DNA of 64,000 bases from an uncultured Sunxiuqinia sp. (GTDB taxonomy: Bacteria > Bacteroidota > Bacteroidia > Bacteroidales > Prolixibacteraceae): positions 124,001 to 188,000 of the forward strand of contig NZ_CANLZV010000007.1 of the NCBI RefSeq assembly GCF_947495665.1. The letters are read 5' to 3'. How positions within the stretch are numbered: position 1 is the stretch's first letter; each line of letters opens with the position of its first letter. Below, in pieces: positions 54,061 to 62,949 of this stretch. Under the pieces are notes generated by a model that did not search any database, was not told the DNA's origin, and saw nothing but the letters and a program-made list of their open reading frames with translations. The position numbers and the translations under genes are program-made.

Positions 54061-54250
54061 GCTTTCAAATCAGCAGTCCTGTTCTAACAAGATTGCCTGG
54101 TAGCCATTCGTTCTGATCGCCAGCGATTAAGCCTTTCGATCCAGATTCGCAGATCATTTTTTTTGTTATCGACCTAAACTAATCGCTTGAATTCAGCGTT
54201 CCTTTTAGAAGTTTAATTATTTTCGAATAAAAAAAAATCAATCTATAACA

Positions 54251-54661
54251 ATGGCAAGATTACTCGGCCCGCGAACAAACGATGCGGTAGTGAACTTATG
54301 GTTACTTATTTTTCGGGTAGCCGCAGGTGGTTTTATGCTGACTCACGGCATTCCCAAGTTTTTGAACTTAATTGAAGGCAATACCCAATTTCCAGACCCT
54401 TTCGGCATAGGGTCAACCCTTTCGCTGATCCTTACGGTGTTTGCAGAATTTCTCTGTTCCGTTCTGGTGATACTGGGTATTGGTACCCGACTGGCCAGCA
54501 TCCCTATCATCATCACTATGGCAGTAGCCGCATTCATTATTCATGCATCGGATGCCTTTAAAAGCAAAGAAATGGCTTTGCTCTACCTGATTGTTTTCTT
54601 AACCATATTGGTTTACGGTGGAGGAAAATTTGCATTGGGCAGAGTCTTTCGGGGACGCTAA
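54251..54661 (+). CDS. DoxX-family membrane protein
   Basis: A 136-residue membrane protein with four helices (~15-35, ~50-75, ~78-98, ~102-125). The DoxX pattern is seen in LIFRVAAGGFMLTHGIPKF, VFAEFLCSVLVILGIGTRLAS and AFIIHASDAFKSKEMALLYL. DoxX relatives are linked to redox stress or quinol oxidation but most are uncharacterised. A convergent terminator separates it from the MBOAT gene. Confidence 0.88.
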   Translation: MARLLGPRTNDAVVNLWLLIFRVAAGGFMLTHGIPKFLNLIEGNTQFPDPFGIGSTLSLILTVFAEFLCSVLVILGIGTRLASIPIIITMAVAAFIIHASDAFKSKEMALLYLIVFLTILVYGGGKFALGRVFRGR

Positions 54662-54695
54662 AACAGAGAATACGAAATAGGCTTTTATAGCTTCG

Positions 54696-54738
54696 AAGCT
54701 TCTACTTGCAAAGCAAACAGGTAGAAGCTTTTTTTTAT
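54696..54738. terminator. Intrinsic terminator between DoxX and MBOAT genes
   Basis: AAGCTTCTAC (54696-54705) pairs with GTAGAAGCTT (54721-54730) with further TTGC/GCAA pairing inside, followed by eight T. It primarily ends the DoxX transcript. Confidence 0.85.
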
Positions 54739-54741
54739 GCC

Positions 54742-56262
54742 CTAAAACCGGAAGTAGATAAACGGCTGCAAGTTGGCCTGAGCAACAAAAGCAATTAGCA
54801 ACAGCACCAATAACACCAGGGGAAGCTGTCCCCATACCGGAAGGTTGATAAAAGCGCCTCTCAGTTTTTCTTTGTACCGATTGGGCACCCAAATCAGCAC
54901 CAGCCCGAGGACAAAAATGCCAAGTACCATACGATAACTTTCCCAACCCATGCTGATATTTTCGGGCCAAAAATGAAACCGAAGCTGGAACCAAAACTGT
55001 TGCACAGCACTGTAGTCTCGTGCCCGAAAGAAAAGCCAGGTCAGGCTGACAACTTGAAAGGTAAAAAAGACCGCAATCGGCTTTTTCCAACGCCGGGGCC
55101 TTGCATGATGTAAAAAGGCCTTTCGAACCAGCTTTTCCACTACCAGCCCCAAACCATGAATTGCGCCCCAGATAATAAACCGCAGGTTTGCGCCATGCCA
55201 CAAACCACCCAGCACCATCGTAATTAAAATATTGACGACCATACGCCCCTTTCCCTTTCGGTTTCCCCCCAAAGGAATATAGAGGTAATCGCGTAACCAA
55301 AGCGACAGCGAAATGTGCCAGCGATGCCAAAAGTCCGTCAAGCTGGTGGCTTGGTAGGGCGCATTAAAGTTTACCGGAATTTTAAACCCCAGGATCAGGG
55401 CCAGGCCAATGGCAATATCGGTATAACCCGAAAAATCGCCATAAATCTGGATGGAATAGGCATAAAGCGCCAGGAGGTTTTCAAAGCCGGAATATGCCAT
55501 GGGCGCCTCAAAAATTCGATCGATCAGGTTCATAGCCAGAAAGTCGGCAATAACCATCTTCTTAAACAGCCCTTTGGTGATTAAAAACAAGGCATGACTG
55601 AATTCCTCCTTCTTCAGGCGAAATTTTTGATACAACTGCGGAATAAAAGAGGAAGCCCGCACAATGGGACCAGCCACCAATTGGGGAAAAAAACTCAAAT
55701 AAAAGCTAAAGTCCAAGGGATTTCTCACCACCTTGGAATCGCCGCGATAAACATCAACCAGGTAGCTGATGGCCTGAAAAGTGTAAAACGAAATTCCGAT
55801 GGGAAGCAAAATCGACTGTTCATCAACCACACTGCCAACAGCCCGGTTAATCAACCAGCCTACCCAGTTGAAAACTTCCCAGTTGGCTTGAAACAAAGCA
55901 TTAACCTGCTCAATAAAAAAATAGGTGTACTTAAAATAAGCCAACACCAATAAATTAAACCCGACAGCTACAGCCAAGACAAATCGTTTTCGCGATTGCG
56001 CATGAATCCAAAGACCAAACCCATAATTTACCGCACAGGAAAAAGCCAACAACAGCAAAAAAGCACCGTTCATTTGGTAATAAATGAACCAGCTTATCAA
56101 GAGCAAATACCCGTTACGGATAGCTTTTTGCCGATACACCAAGGCGTAAATCCCCAAAAAGGCTGTAAAAGCAATCCAAAAGGCCAGTCCGGTATAAAAC
56201 AAGGGTTCATCCGGATGATACTGCCAGATACTCTCCATGGTATGTTTGATCGACTCCTTCAT
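54742..56262 (-). CDS. MBOAT-family O-acyltransferase (AlgI/DltB-like)
   Basis: A 506-residue inner-membrane enzyme with about 10-12 transmembrane segments. It carries the AlgI-type signature FWHRWHISLSLWLRDYLYIPLGG and the catalytic His in VLGGLWHGANLRFIIWG, plus FPQLVAGPIVRASSF. MBOAT proteins move acyl (usually acetyl) groups across the membrane to extracytoplasmic acceptors. It overlaps the upstream SGNH gene by 4 nt (ATGA), so the two form a coupled acylation pair comparable to PatA/PatB or AlgI/AlgX. The glycan modified may be a surface polysaccharide or peptidoglycan. Confidence 0.93.
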   Translation of the reverse strand: MKESIKHTMESIWQYHPDEPLFYTGLAFWIAFTAFLGIYALVYRQKAIRNGYLLLISWFIYYQMNGAFLLLLAFSCAVNYGFGLWIHAQSRKRFVLAVAVGFNLLVLAYFKYTYFFIEQVNALFQANWEVFNWVGWLINRAVGSVVDEQSILLPIGISFYTFQAISYLVDVYRGDSKVVRNPLDFSFYLSFFPQLVAGPIVRASSFIPQLYQKFRLKKEEFSHALFLITKGLFKKMVIADFLAMNLIDRIFEAPMAYSGFENLLALYAYSIQIYGDFSGYTDIAIGLALILGFKIPVNFNAPYQATSLTDFWHRWHISLSLWLRDYLYIPLGGNRKGKGRMVVNILITMVLGGLWHGANLRFIIWGAIHGLGLVVEKLVRKAFLHHARPRRWKKPIAVFFTFQVVSLTWLFFRARDYSAVQQFWFQLRFHFWPENISMGWESYRMVLGIFVLGLVLIWVPNRYKEKLRGAFINLPVWGQLPLVLLVLLLIAFVAQANLQPFIYFRF

Positions 56263-57623
56263 CGTGTAACCAAATTCCGATCGGTTTTTAACTCTTCCAA
56301 AAGCAAACGCGCCAATTCCTTACCAACCACAGCCGCCCCTTCCGCTGAAAAATGCACATAATCCGTCCGCCCTAAAGCCGGGCTTCGGTTTACCCATTGC
56401 ACCATGGCCCCTTCCCCACCCATGAAGTTTTGCAAGTCCCAAAAAGCCGTGTGATTTTTCATGGCCAATTCATATTGAATCGCTTTTATTTGGGGAATAT
56501 TGGGATAGGAAGCATACGTCCCATCCAGCTTTTTTGCCATATCCGAAACCCCTATAATCAGGATGGGGACTTCGGGACGGATGCTCTTCAAATAGCTAAT
56601 TTGACGCTGAAAATTTCGTTCAAAATGCCGGTAATTATTCGAAATGTAGGGCACCAGGTTCACTCCAAAGTGCAACACAAACAGCCCCACATTCACCTGA
56701 TTCAGCATTTGGTGAATCATCTCCTGGTTCGAGGCATCAAAAGTGGGATAAGACAAGCCGCGCAAAGCAACATTGTCCACCAGCACACCACCGCCACTTT
56801 CCAGTGACAAGCCCGCAATATTCAGCGTGTCGCGAACCGTAAAATCAAAGCGAATGTCATCCGGTGTTCGGTTAAACTGAAAATCAAGAGTAGATACTCT
56901 TTCATGCGGTAGTAAAAACCCCGTATAAATCACATCCTTTCCCTGCCTTACGGTGAGCCTGCAGCTGTCGCGAGCGGTATAATAAAGTTTCATCAACTCA
57001 TAATCGGGCTTCGGCCCCAATCGCTTAATCCGCCGAATTCGAAACCACCCTTCGGGATTAGCTGCTGTTAACAAGGCATTTTTGAACAACAAACTTTCGT
57101 TCACAAAATCCTTATCCTGAAAAGTTTTGATTTCCCAATTTCCGGAAGGCTCAATCAGCAAGCGGTGATGGGTATTGTAATACTCATCCAAAGGTACAAA
57201 ACCGGGTCCGCGACCCGCATATTGTGCTTGTAACTGCTTACGCAAAACCGAAGTAATCCGGTCATTTTCGATTTGCGAATCCCCAAAGTAAACAATCCGA
57301 ACGGGTAACTTTGATGCATTGGCGTTCTGCAAACGATCGGTTAAAAATTGCAAGTGAACAGAATCGCTTTCGGCAAAAACAAAAGGACTTGGCTGAAAAA
57401 GTTCCCGCTCCACCTTAGGCTCTGTGGCAGGCTCATCCTCCGGCGTTTGCATAGTCTGCAAAGAATCAGCGGCTGGCTCGGCTTGCACAAGCGTATCTAC
57501 CACCGGTTCGTTAAACTCTGCTACCGAAACGGGCGCAGGAACCTCTTCCTTCCACAACAAAAGGATAAAGGAAAAAATGAGAAGTAAAATAAGAAAATAT
57601 ACAAATTCCCGAACAGGTGTCAT
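56259..57623 (-). CDS. Membrane-anchored SGNH/GDSL-family hydrolase
   Basis: A 454-residue protein with one N-terminal membrane helix (~7-24), a Pro/Glu-rich linker (~25-75) and a periplasmic SGNH domain. Block I is YFGDSQIENDR, the Gly block precedes GGGVLVDN, the Asn block may be FGVNLVP (in HFGVNLV), and block V DYVHFS supplies Asp and His. Such proteins transfer or remove O-acetyl groups from glycans. It pairs with the MBOAT gene (4-nt overlap), which supplies acyl groups, and lies 69 nt downstream of the lytic transglycosylase gene. Confidence 0.88.
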   Translation of the reverse strand: MTPVREFVYFLILLLIFSFILLLWKEEVPAPVSVAEFNEPVVDTLVQAEPAADSLQTMQTPEDEPATEPKVERELFQPSPFVFAESDSVHLQFLTDRLQNANASKLPVRIVYFGDSQIENDRITSVLRKQLQAQYAGRGPGFVPLDEYYNTHHRLLIEPSGNWEIKTFQDKDFVNESLLFKNALLTAANPEGWFRIRRIKRLGPKPDYELMKLYYTARDSCRLTVRQGKDVIYTGFLLPHERVSTLDFQFNRTPDDIRFDFTVRDTLNIAGLSLESGGGVLVDNVALRGLSYPTFDASNQEMIHQMLNQVNVGLFVLHFGVNLVPYISNNYRHFERNFQRQISYLKSIRPEVPILIIGVSDMAKKLDGTYASYPNIPQIKAIQYELAMKNHTAFWDLQNFMGGEGAMVQWVNRSPALGRTDYVHFSAEGAAVVGKELARLLLEELKTDRNLVTR

Positions 57624-57692
57624 GGTGCGATTTTAGCTTCCCACTAAAAGTAAAGTTAAAATCGTGTATCTGCAAATACCTGAAAGACTTCC

Positions 57693-59312
57693 TTAAGAGC
57701 GGGTTTGAATTTTAAGTTTTTGTCCCACCTGAATTTTATTGGCATTGCGAATATTGTTCCACCGCATGATGTCGTTATTCGACACCCCGGGAAACTTCCG
57801 GGCAATGGACCAAAGGTTATCGCCACGACGAACGGTGTAGTAGACAAACTTTCCGTCAGCACTTGTTTGTGTACTGGCTGAAACCGCTTTTGTAACCGGT
57901 GTTTTCTTTTTATAGGCTTGCTTTTCAGCAAAACTCATCCGATTGATCTTGGCAAAAAAATCAGCTTGCCCCTGGGGAACATAAATGGCTAATTTTTGCC
58001 CCACGCGAATCAGGTTTCGGTTGATGTTGTTCCAATAGCGCAAATCAGAAATCCGTACATGAAACCATTCTGAAATAAAACCTAAATTATCACCCGATTT
58101 CACCGTATACAGCACTTTGTCTTTTCCACTTACACTGGATACATGGTAGCTATTGCGGCTTTTGGGGTTGATGATTTCATTATTTGGAAAAAACTCATCA
58201 CGCTTGTAGGCATAAATTTGATCCTCATTATCAATAAAGTCAGCCACTGACTCAATCGGAATCTTCAGGGCATAATGCTTCTCCTTTTTAGCCGGAATAA
58301 TGTTCATCCGATATTGCGGATTAAGCGCCTGCAGGGCTTCTACCGGAATATTCGTCAAGGCAGAAACCTGGTCAAAGTGCAGGTAGCTATTAATCATGAT
58401 CGTGTCGGTAACAATCGGAAAATCGGGGTAACGCGCCTTTAGCGAATGTTCGTTGTAATAATTCATCACATAAGAAGCGGCAATGAAAGCAGGAACATAC
58501 CCACGGGTTTCGCGTGGCAAACGGTAATAAATTGCCCAATAATCACGCGTACCGCCCGAACGACGAATGGCCTTATTCACATTTCCTGGACCACAGTTGT
58601 AGGCTGCAATCACCAGGTGCCAGTTCTTGTAAATTTTATACAACTGGCTCAGGTAACGGGCAGCTGCATCGGTTGATTTTACCGGATCTCGCCGTTCATC
58701 AACAAAGGTTCCGATCTCAAGCCCAAGCCATTTTCCGGTACCATACATAAATTGCCACAAGCCAACGGCATTGGCCCGCGAGCGAGCTGTCGGGTTCAAA
58801 GCCGATTCTATGATCGCCATGTATTTCAACTCCATGGGTAAATCGTACTTGTCCAACGCTTCTTCAAAAATGGGAAAATAAAAGCTGGCTAGTCCCAGCA
58901 TCATCTCCACCTGATCGCGGCGACGCTGGGTATATAACTCAATAAAGTTCTTAACCGTTTTGTTGTAAGATAAATCAATGTAGCTGTCAATGGCCTGCAA
59001 CCGATTGATATAAACCGAATCAGGAATGGCGACAATGGGCTGACTATCTTGCAAGGCCTCGCCTACCGGCATTTCAAATACATTTTGCATGTACCAGGAA
59101 TTCAAGAGACTGTCAATCTTTTCAGCAAAAAGATCATTCAGGTTTTCATCGGGAATTCGATACCTCTTTTCATATCCGTCCACACTATCCAAGGCCACCA
59201 CCTCAATGCTGCTAATCCGTTTCAAAACTTCTTTATCATTCCGGTCTGCAAAGGTGTTCAACACGGCCAAACTCAATAAAAGAAATCCGGCTAATCCTGC
59301 TTTTTTAGTCAT
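57693..59312 (-). CDS. LysM-containing membrane-bound lytic transglycosylase (MltD-like)
   Basis: A 539-residue secreted protein with signal peptide (~1-22). An SLT/GEWL domain lies at ~130-270 with the catalytic Glu in AIIESALNP followed by ANAVGLWQFMYGTGK and AAYNCGPGNVNKAI. Two typical LysM repeats occupy the C-terminal part (YTVKSGDNLGFIS..., YTVRRGDNLWSIA..., each ending VGQKL), with a possible degenerate one between the SLT domain and these. It cleaves peptidoglycan glycan strands to 1,6-anhydro-MurNAc. The gene is 8 nt after the DUF5683 gene in the par cluster, a conserved Bacteroidota arrangement. Confidence 0.93.
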   Translation of the reverse strand: MTKKAGLAGFLLLSLAVLNTFADRNDKEVLKRISSIEVVALDSVDGYEKRYRIPDENLNDLFAEKIDSLLNSWYMQNVFEMPVGEALQDSQPIVAIPDSVYINRLQAIDSYIDLSYNKTVKNFIELYTQRRRDQVEMMLGLASFYFPIFEEALDKYDLPMELKYMAIIESALNPTARSRANAVGLWQFMYGTGKWLGLEIGTFVDERRDPVKSTDAAARYLSQLYKIYKNWHLVIAAYNCGPGNVNKAIRRSGGTRDYWAIYYRLPRETRGYVPAFIAASYVMNYYNEHSLKARYPDFPIVTDTIMINSYLHFDQVSALTNIPVEALQALNPQYRMNIIPAKKEKHYALKIPIESVADFIDNEDQIYAYKRDEFFPNNEIINPKSRNSYHVSSVSGKDKVLYTVKSGDNLGFISEWFHVRISDLRYWNNINRNLIRVGQKLAIYVPQGQADFFAKINRMSFAEKQAYKKKTPVTKAVSASTQTSADGKFVYYTVRRGDNLWSIARKFPGVSNNDIMRWNNIRNANKIQVGQKLKIQTRS

Positions 59313-59320
59313 ATGTTCCT

Positions 59321-59941
59321 TTAAAATCTTATCCTACAATGAATTCCTACTCCTCGTTGGTCGGCACAATAGATTGGCCCGGGCACCCATTTAAATGTCA
59401 GATCATCACTGATATCAAAATCAAAAAAATGGGCATCCACACTGGCGTCAATAATATTGAGTACATAAAAGGCTGCGGTCGAAATAATCACCAGGTCGCG
59501 GTTACGCCGGGCATTATCCTTAGCTCGCTCAAGCCTGTTGCTAAACTGTTGCATCTGGCTGTCCCACCGTCCGTCTTCATTAAACTGCTGAAACGAATTG
59601 GTGTTTGGATCATCGTCCCGAAGGTCGGCATAAGCTTGTTTGTAAATCAGGTATTGATCGTTATTCCAATCGATGAAATAACCAAAAGCACCAAAGCCAA
59701 TATAAACCAACGGAACTTTCCAGTACTTCTTATTGTAAATTTGCCCCATGCCCGGCAAAACAGCGGAATAAATTGTTGCTTTCCGAGGCGAGTGCTTCGG
59801 TTTTTCAAAGGCAATGTCAATGCTGTCAGCTGCTGTAATTTTCTGGGCAGATGCAATAAATCCTGTTGTTAAAAACAGGATTACGAGTGCGGCTTTTATT
59901 ATATTGTTCAATGTTTTCTTTTTTGAAATCGTATTAGCCAT
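59321..59941 (-). CDS. DUF5683 envelope protein of the par cluster
   Basis: A 206-residue protein starting at ATG 59941 (MANTISKKK); the reading frame is open for 33 more codons upstream but these overlap parB fully and lack a start. A signal/anchor helix at ~13-32 ends in ASAQ. The pattern ATIYSAVLPGMGQIYNKKYWKVPLVYIGFGAFGYFIDW is typical of DUF5683, likely with two further membrane-proximal helices. It overlaps parB by 8 nt and precedes the transglycosylase gene by 8 nt, so it may couple chromosome segregation and envelope growth; the molecular role is unknown. Confidence 0.85.
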   Translation of the reverse strand: MANTISKKKTLNNIIKAALVILFLTTGFIASAQKITAADSIDIAFEKPKHSPRKATIYSAVLPGMGQIYNKKYWKVPLVYIGFGAFGYFIDWNNDQYLIYKQAYADLRDDDPNTNSFQQFNEDGRWDSQMQQFSNRLERAKDNARRNRDLVIISTAAFYVLNIIDASVDAHFFDFDISDDLTFKWVPGPIYCADQRGVGIHCRIRF

Positions 59942-60818
59942 TTCGCTTGTCCAGAATGCTAATAATTCGTTCCAGGTCTTTTGACGACCCAAACGGAATA
60001 ACGATTTTTCCTTTCCCTTTATTGTTGAGCGTAAAGTCAACTTTTGTGTTAAAAAAGCGACTCAGGTGTTCTTTCAATTCTCCATATTCTTCCGGGTGCT
60101 TGGCTTTAGGCTCTGGTTTGCTCGCTTTCTTTTCCGATGAATTCAGCTCGCGCACCAGTTCTTCCACTTTACGAACCGAAAGCTCATTTTCCAGAATGGC
60201 CTGATAGATAGCCAGCTGATCTTCCGGGTTTTGAATGTTAACCAAAGCACGGGCATGCCCCATGGAAATGGTTTTTTCGACAATTCCTTTCTGAATAAGT
60301 GCCGGAAGTCTTAACAACCGCAGGTAGTTGCTCACTGTTGAGCGTTTTTTTCCTACCCGATCACTCAAACTTTCCTGGGTCAACTGGCACTCGTCAATCA
60401 AGCGCTGATACGACAGGGCAATTTCAATGGCATCCAGGTCTTCACGCTGAATATTCTCAACCAAGGCCATTTCCAGCATGCCTTCATCTTCTGCCTTACG
60501 CACATAAGCGGTGATGGTTTCCAGCCCTGCCAGCTTCGAAGCTCTGAAACGCCGCTCCCCCGCAATGATTTGATACTTACGATGGGCGACCTTGCGCAGT
60601 GTGATTGGTTGAATAATACCAATTTCCTTGATGGAAGCGGCCAATTCCTTCAATGCTTCCTCATCAAATTTAGTCCGGGGCTGAAACGGATTCGCTTCAA
60701 TTTCTTCAATTGCTATTTCACTAATTGATGAACTAACTTCCCGATCCTGATCCCGGTCCCGATCCGCATCATCAATCAAAGCGCCTAGCCCTCTACCCAA
60801 TGCATTCCTTTTTGCCAT
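59934..60818 (-). CDS. parB: Chromosome-partitioning protein ParB
   Basis: A 294-residue ParB/Spo0J. Near the N-terminus is RNALGRGLGALIDD, the ParA-stimulating peptide; the CTPase/ParB-N domain includes NPFQPRTKFDEEAL and box II GERRFRASKLAG; the HTH region has VGKKRSTVSNYLRLLRLP; and the C-terminal dimerisation domain follows. It loads at parS and spreads as a CTP-dependent clamp. It is 15 nt downstream of parA. No parS site was found in the window. Confidence 0.96.
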   Translation of the reverse strand: MAKRNALGRGLGALIDDADRDRDQDREVSSSISEIAIEEIEANPFQPRTKFDEEALKELAASIKEIGIIQPITLRKVAHRKYQIIAGERRFRASKLAGLETITAYVRKAEDEGMLEMALVENIQREDLDAIEIALSYQRLIDECQLTQESLSDRVGKKRSTVSNYLRLLRLPALIQKGIVEKTISMGHARALVNIQNPEDQLAIYQAILENELSVRKVEELVRELNSSEKKASKPEPKAKHPEEYGELKEHLSRFFNTKVDFTLNNKGKGKIVIPFGSSKDLERIISILDKRNG

Positions 60819-60833
60819 GAATACGCGAATTAT

Positions 60834-61634
60834 TTAATCGATTACTTTTTCTGTATTTTTGACCTTGGTCAGGTCGTTCTTTTGCACAATTTCCCGAGCC
60901 AGATCCATGTAGTTCTCTGATCCTCGTGAGTTGGCATCGTATAAAACAACTGGTTTCCCATAACTGGGAGCTTCACTTAGCCGGATATTTCTTGAAATTG
61001 TACTTTCAAAAACCATATCTCCAAAGTGAGTACGCACTTCTTCCAACACCTGGTTTGATAAGTTTAAGCGTGAATCGTACATGGTTAGCAGGAAACCTTC
61101 AATCTCCAAATCAGGATTCAAACGGGTCTGAATAATTTTAATGGTATTCAGCAGTTTTCCCAGACCTTCCAAAGCAAAGTATTCGCACTGCACCGGAATA
61201 ATGATTGAATCGGCAGCGGTCAACGAGTTGACAGTAATCAATCCCAATGACGGCGAACAGTCAATCAGAATAAAGTCGTAGTCATCCCGAAGCTTTTCAA
61301 TCACTACTTTCATGACTTTTTCGCGATTGGGCAGATTGAGCATTTCAATCTCGGCACCAACCAAGTCAATATGTGATGGAATCAGGTCTAATCCTTCGAT
61401 TTCAGATTTTAAAACGATTTCCCGTGGATCAATATCATCCACAATACACTCGTAAATACTATTCTCGACATCTCTAACATCAAAGCCGATTCCGGAAGTA
61501 GCGTTTGCCTGAGGATCAGCATCAATAATCAATACCTTGTATTCTAACACAGCCAGGCTGGCCGCCAAATTAATCGCTGATGTTGTTTTTCCTACGCCTC
61601 CTTTTTGGTTGGCTAGTGCAATAACTTTTCCCAT
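60834..61634 (-). CDS. parA: Chromosome-partitioning ATPase ParA (Soj)
   Basis: A 266-residue ParA with deviant Walker A KGGVGKTTSA (11-20), Walker A' IIDADPQANAT (~38-48) and Walker B ILIDCSPSLG. There is no N-terminal HTH, so it is the chromosomal Soj type. Its ATP-dependent DNA binding drives origin segregation with ParB. A -7 box precedes it by about 30 nt, and it leads the parA-parB-DUF5683-transglycosylase transcript. Confidence 0.96.
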   Translation of the reverse strand: MGKVIALANQKGGVGKTTSAINLAASLAVLEYKVLIIDADPQANATSGIGFDVRDVENSIYECIVDDIDPREIVLKSEIEGLDLIPSHIDLVGAEIEMLNLPNREKVMKVVIEKLRDDYDFILIDCSPSLGLITVNSLTAADSIIIPVQCEYFALEGLGKLLNTIKIIQTRLNPDLEIEGFLLTMYDSRLNLSNQVLEEVRTHFGDMVFESTISRNIRLSEAPSYGKPVVLYDANSRGSENYMDLAREIVQKNDLTKVKNTEKVID

Positions 61635-61662
61635 AGTTCTTTTAGTGATTTTCGCTAAGTTC

Positions 61663-61670
61663 CAAAGTTA
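61663..61670 (-). promoter_or_regulatory. -7 box of the parA-parB operon
   Basis: On the minus strand this reads TAACTTTG, fitting TAnnTTTG, and gives a ~23-nt leader for parA. No clear -33 TTTG at the expected spacing. Confidence 0.5.
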
Positions 61671-61752
61671 ATATTTTATGCATAAAATGATTGGCTTATT
61701 GAAAATTTATATTGTGTGTCCGACTTAATCGCCTGATTCCAAAACCCTTAAT

Positions 61753-62754
61753 TCACGGGGCCATCTCCATTCGCTGCGCTTCTCGCATAAGTTGCTCTTG
61801 ATCAATCGGAACAACCCCGGAACGCTCACAAACAAGCCCACCAGCCAGGTTCGATAACTGGGCTACAAACTGGCTGGACATGCCCGCTGCCATACACAAA
61901 CTTGCAACAGCAATGACGGTATCTCCGGCCCCCGAAACATCGGCAATATCACGAACCTCTGCCGGAAAATGATCTTGATTTTGCCCGTTGCTTATAATAA
62001 CTCCAGAGTCGGACAAAGTTACAAAGATCATCCCTTGCTTGCTGCTTTTCCGAAATGCTTCGGCAGCTTCCAACAGCCCCGGAATGTTATCCTTCTCAAC
62101 GGGCACTCCTTGTCCTTCCTTGAACTCCTTAAAATTGGGTTTAAACAAGTGAACTCCGGAGTAATTATTAAAATTCCGTTTTTTAGGATCAACCGCAATC
62201 AAAAGCTTTTTGGTCTGAGCCAAACAAATAATTTTATCGATTAGGCTTGAGGTTATCATTCCCTTGTCGTAATCGATGAACATTACAAGGTCAAACTTCT
62301 GGCTATTGATAAGCTGTTCAATACGCTGATAAACCAGTTTTTCCACCTCCGAATCAATTTCTTCGGTTACCTCTTCATCAACCCGGAGCACTTGTTTTTT
62401 GCCACTCATTACCCGGGTTTTAACCGTTGTTTGCCGGTTGTCCAATCGCAGTATCCCGGTACCGGACAAGCCCTTTTCGCGGAGCAGTTGCATGAAATTA
62501 TCGCCCTTCAGATCATTTCCTACTAAAGACACCAGAACAGGAGTTGCTCCAAGCGACTGCAAGTTCAGCGACACATTGCCGGCTCCTCCAATTCGATCTT
62601 CACGCTGCTGAACAGTCACGATGGGAACAGGAGCTTCTGCCGAAATACGATCAACGCATCCCCACAGGTAAGAATCAACCATTGCATCACCGACCACCAG
62701 TGCCCGCATGTTGGAAAATTTGGTAAAAACCTCCTGAACCTTAAACTCTTCCAC
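61753..62754 (-). CDS. rfaE1: D-glycero-beta-D-manno-heptose-7-phosphate kinase-like PfkB kinase
   Basis: A 333-residue ribokinase-fold sugar kinase, equal to the N-terminal half of HldE. Visible: VVGDAMVDSYLWG, the substrate loop GGAGNVSLNLQSLGA, and the anion-hole/catalytic motif DVSGAGDTVIAVASL (catalytic Asp after GAG). It would phosphorylate heptose-7-phosphate for lipopolysaccharide inner core. The cytidylyltransferase half (rfaE2) is not fused here and not in the window. Confidence 0.9.
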   Translation of the reverse strand: MEEFKVQEVFTKFSNMRALVVGDAMVDSYLWGCVDRISAEAPVPIVTVQQREDRIGGAGNVSLNLQSLGATPVLVSLVGNDLKGDNFMQLLREKGLSGTGILRLDNRQTTVKTRVMSGKKQVLRVDEEVTEEIDSEVEKLVYQRIEQLINSQKFDLVMFIDYDKGMITSSLIDKIICLAQTKKLLIAVDPKKRNFNNYSGVHLFKPNFKEFKEGQGVPVEKDNIPGLLEAAEAFRKSSKQGMIFVTLSDSGVIISNGQNQDHFPAEVRDIADVSGAGDTVIAVASLCMAAGMSSQFVAQLSNLAGGLVCERSGVVPIDQEQLMREAQRMEMAP

Positions 62755-62779
62755 TGTTTTATCTGATTTTTGTGACCTA

Positions 62780-62787
62780 CAAAAGTA
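62780..62787 (-). promoter_or_regulatory. -7 box of rfaE1
   Basis: On the minus strand this reads TACTTTTG (TAnnTTTG), giving a leader of about 20 nt to the ATG at 62754. No good -33 element. Confidence 0.5.
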
Positions 62788-62949
62788 GTAAAAATTGAAA
62801 GTGCTAAAAATAAATTCGTCCCCTCAGCTTGAGTTCACCACTGCTCCGCTCCGCCACATTGCTTCCGGATCCCTTGGGAAATAAACGGCTAACAACGCAA
62901 ACCGCTCCCCAAGTTCCTGCTGCTTTTGCAGTAGCTTCCAAGCAATCTT

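Noticed and set aside
54599-55330. 243-codon minus-strand ORF in another frame of the MBOAT gene
   Set aside because: The overlapping MBOAT frame has unmistakable family motifs; this frame is a shadow.
59321-60040. Longer start for the DUF5683 protein
   Set aside because: The extra 33 codons lie within parB and are low-complexity basic sequence; the ATG at 59941 begins directly before the membrane helix.
59321-61720. parS site near parAB
   Set aside because: I looked for the near-universal palindrome with a central CACGTG flanked by TTT/AAA or TTC/GAA and did not see one in or around the par genes.
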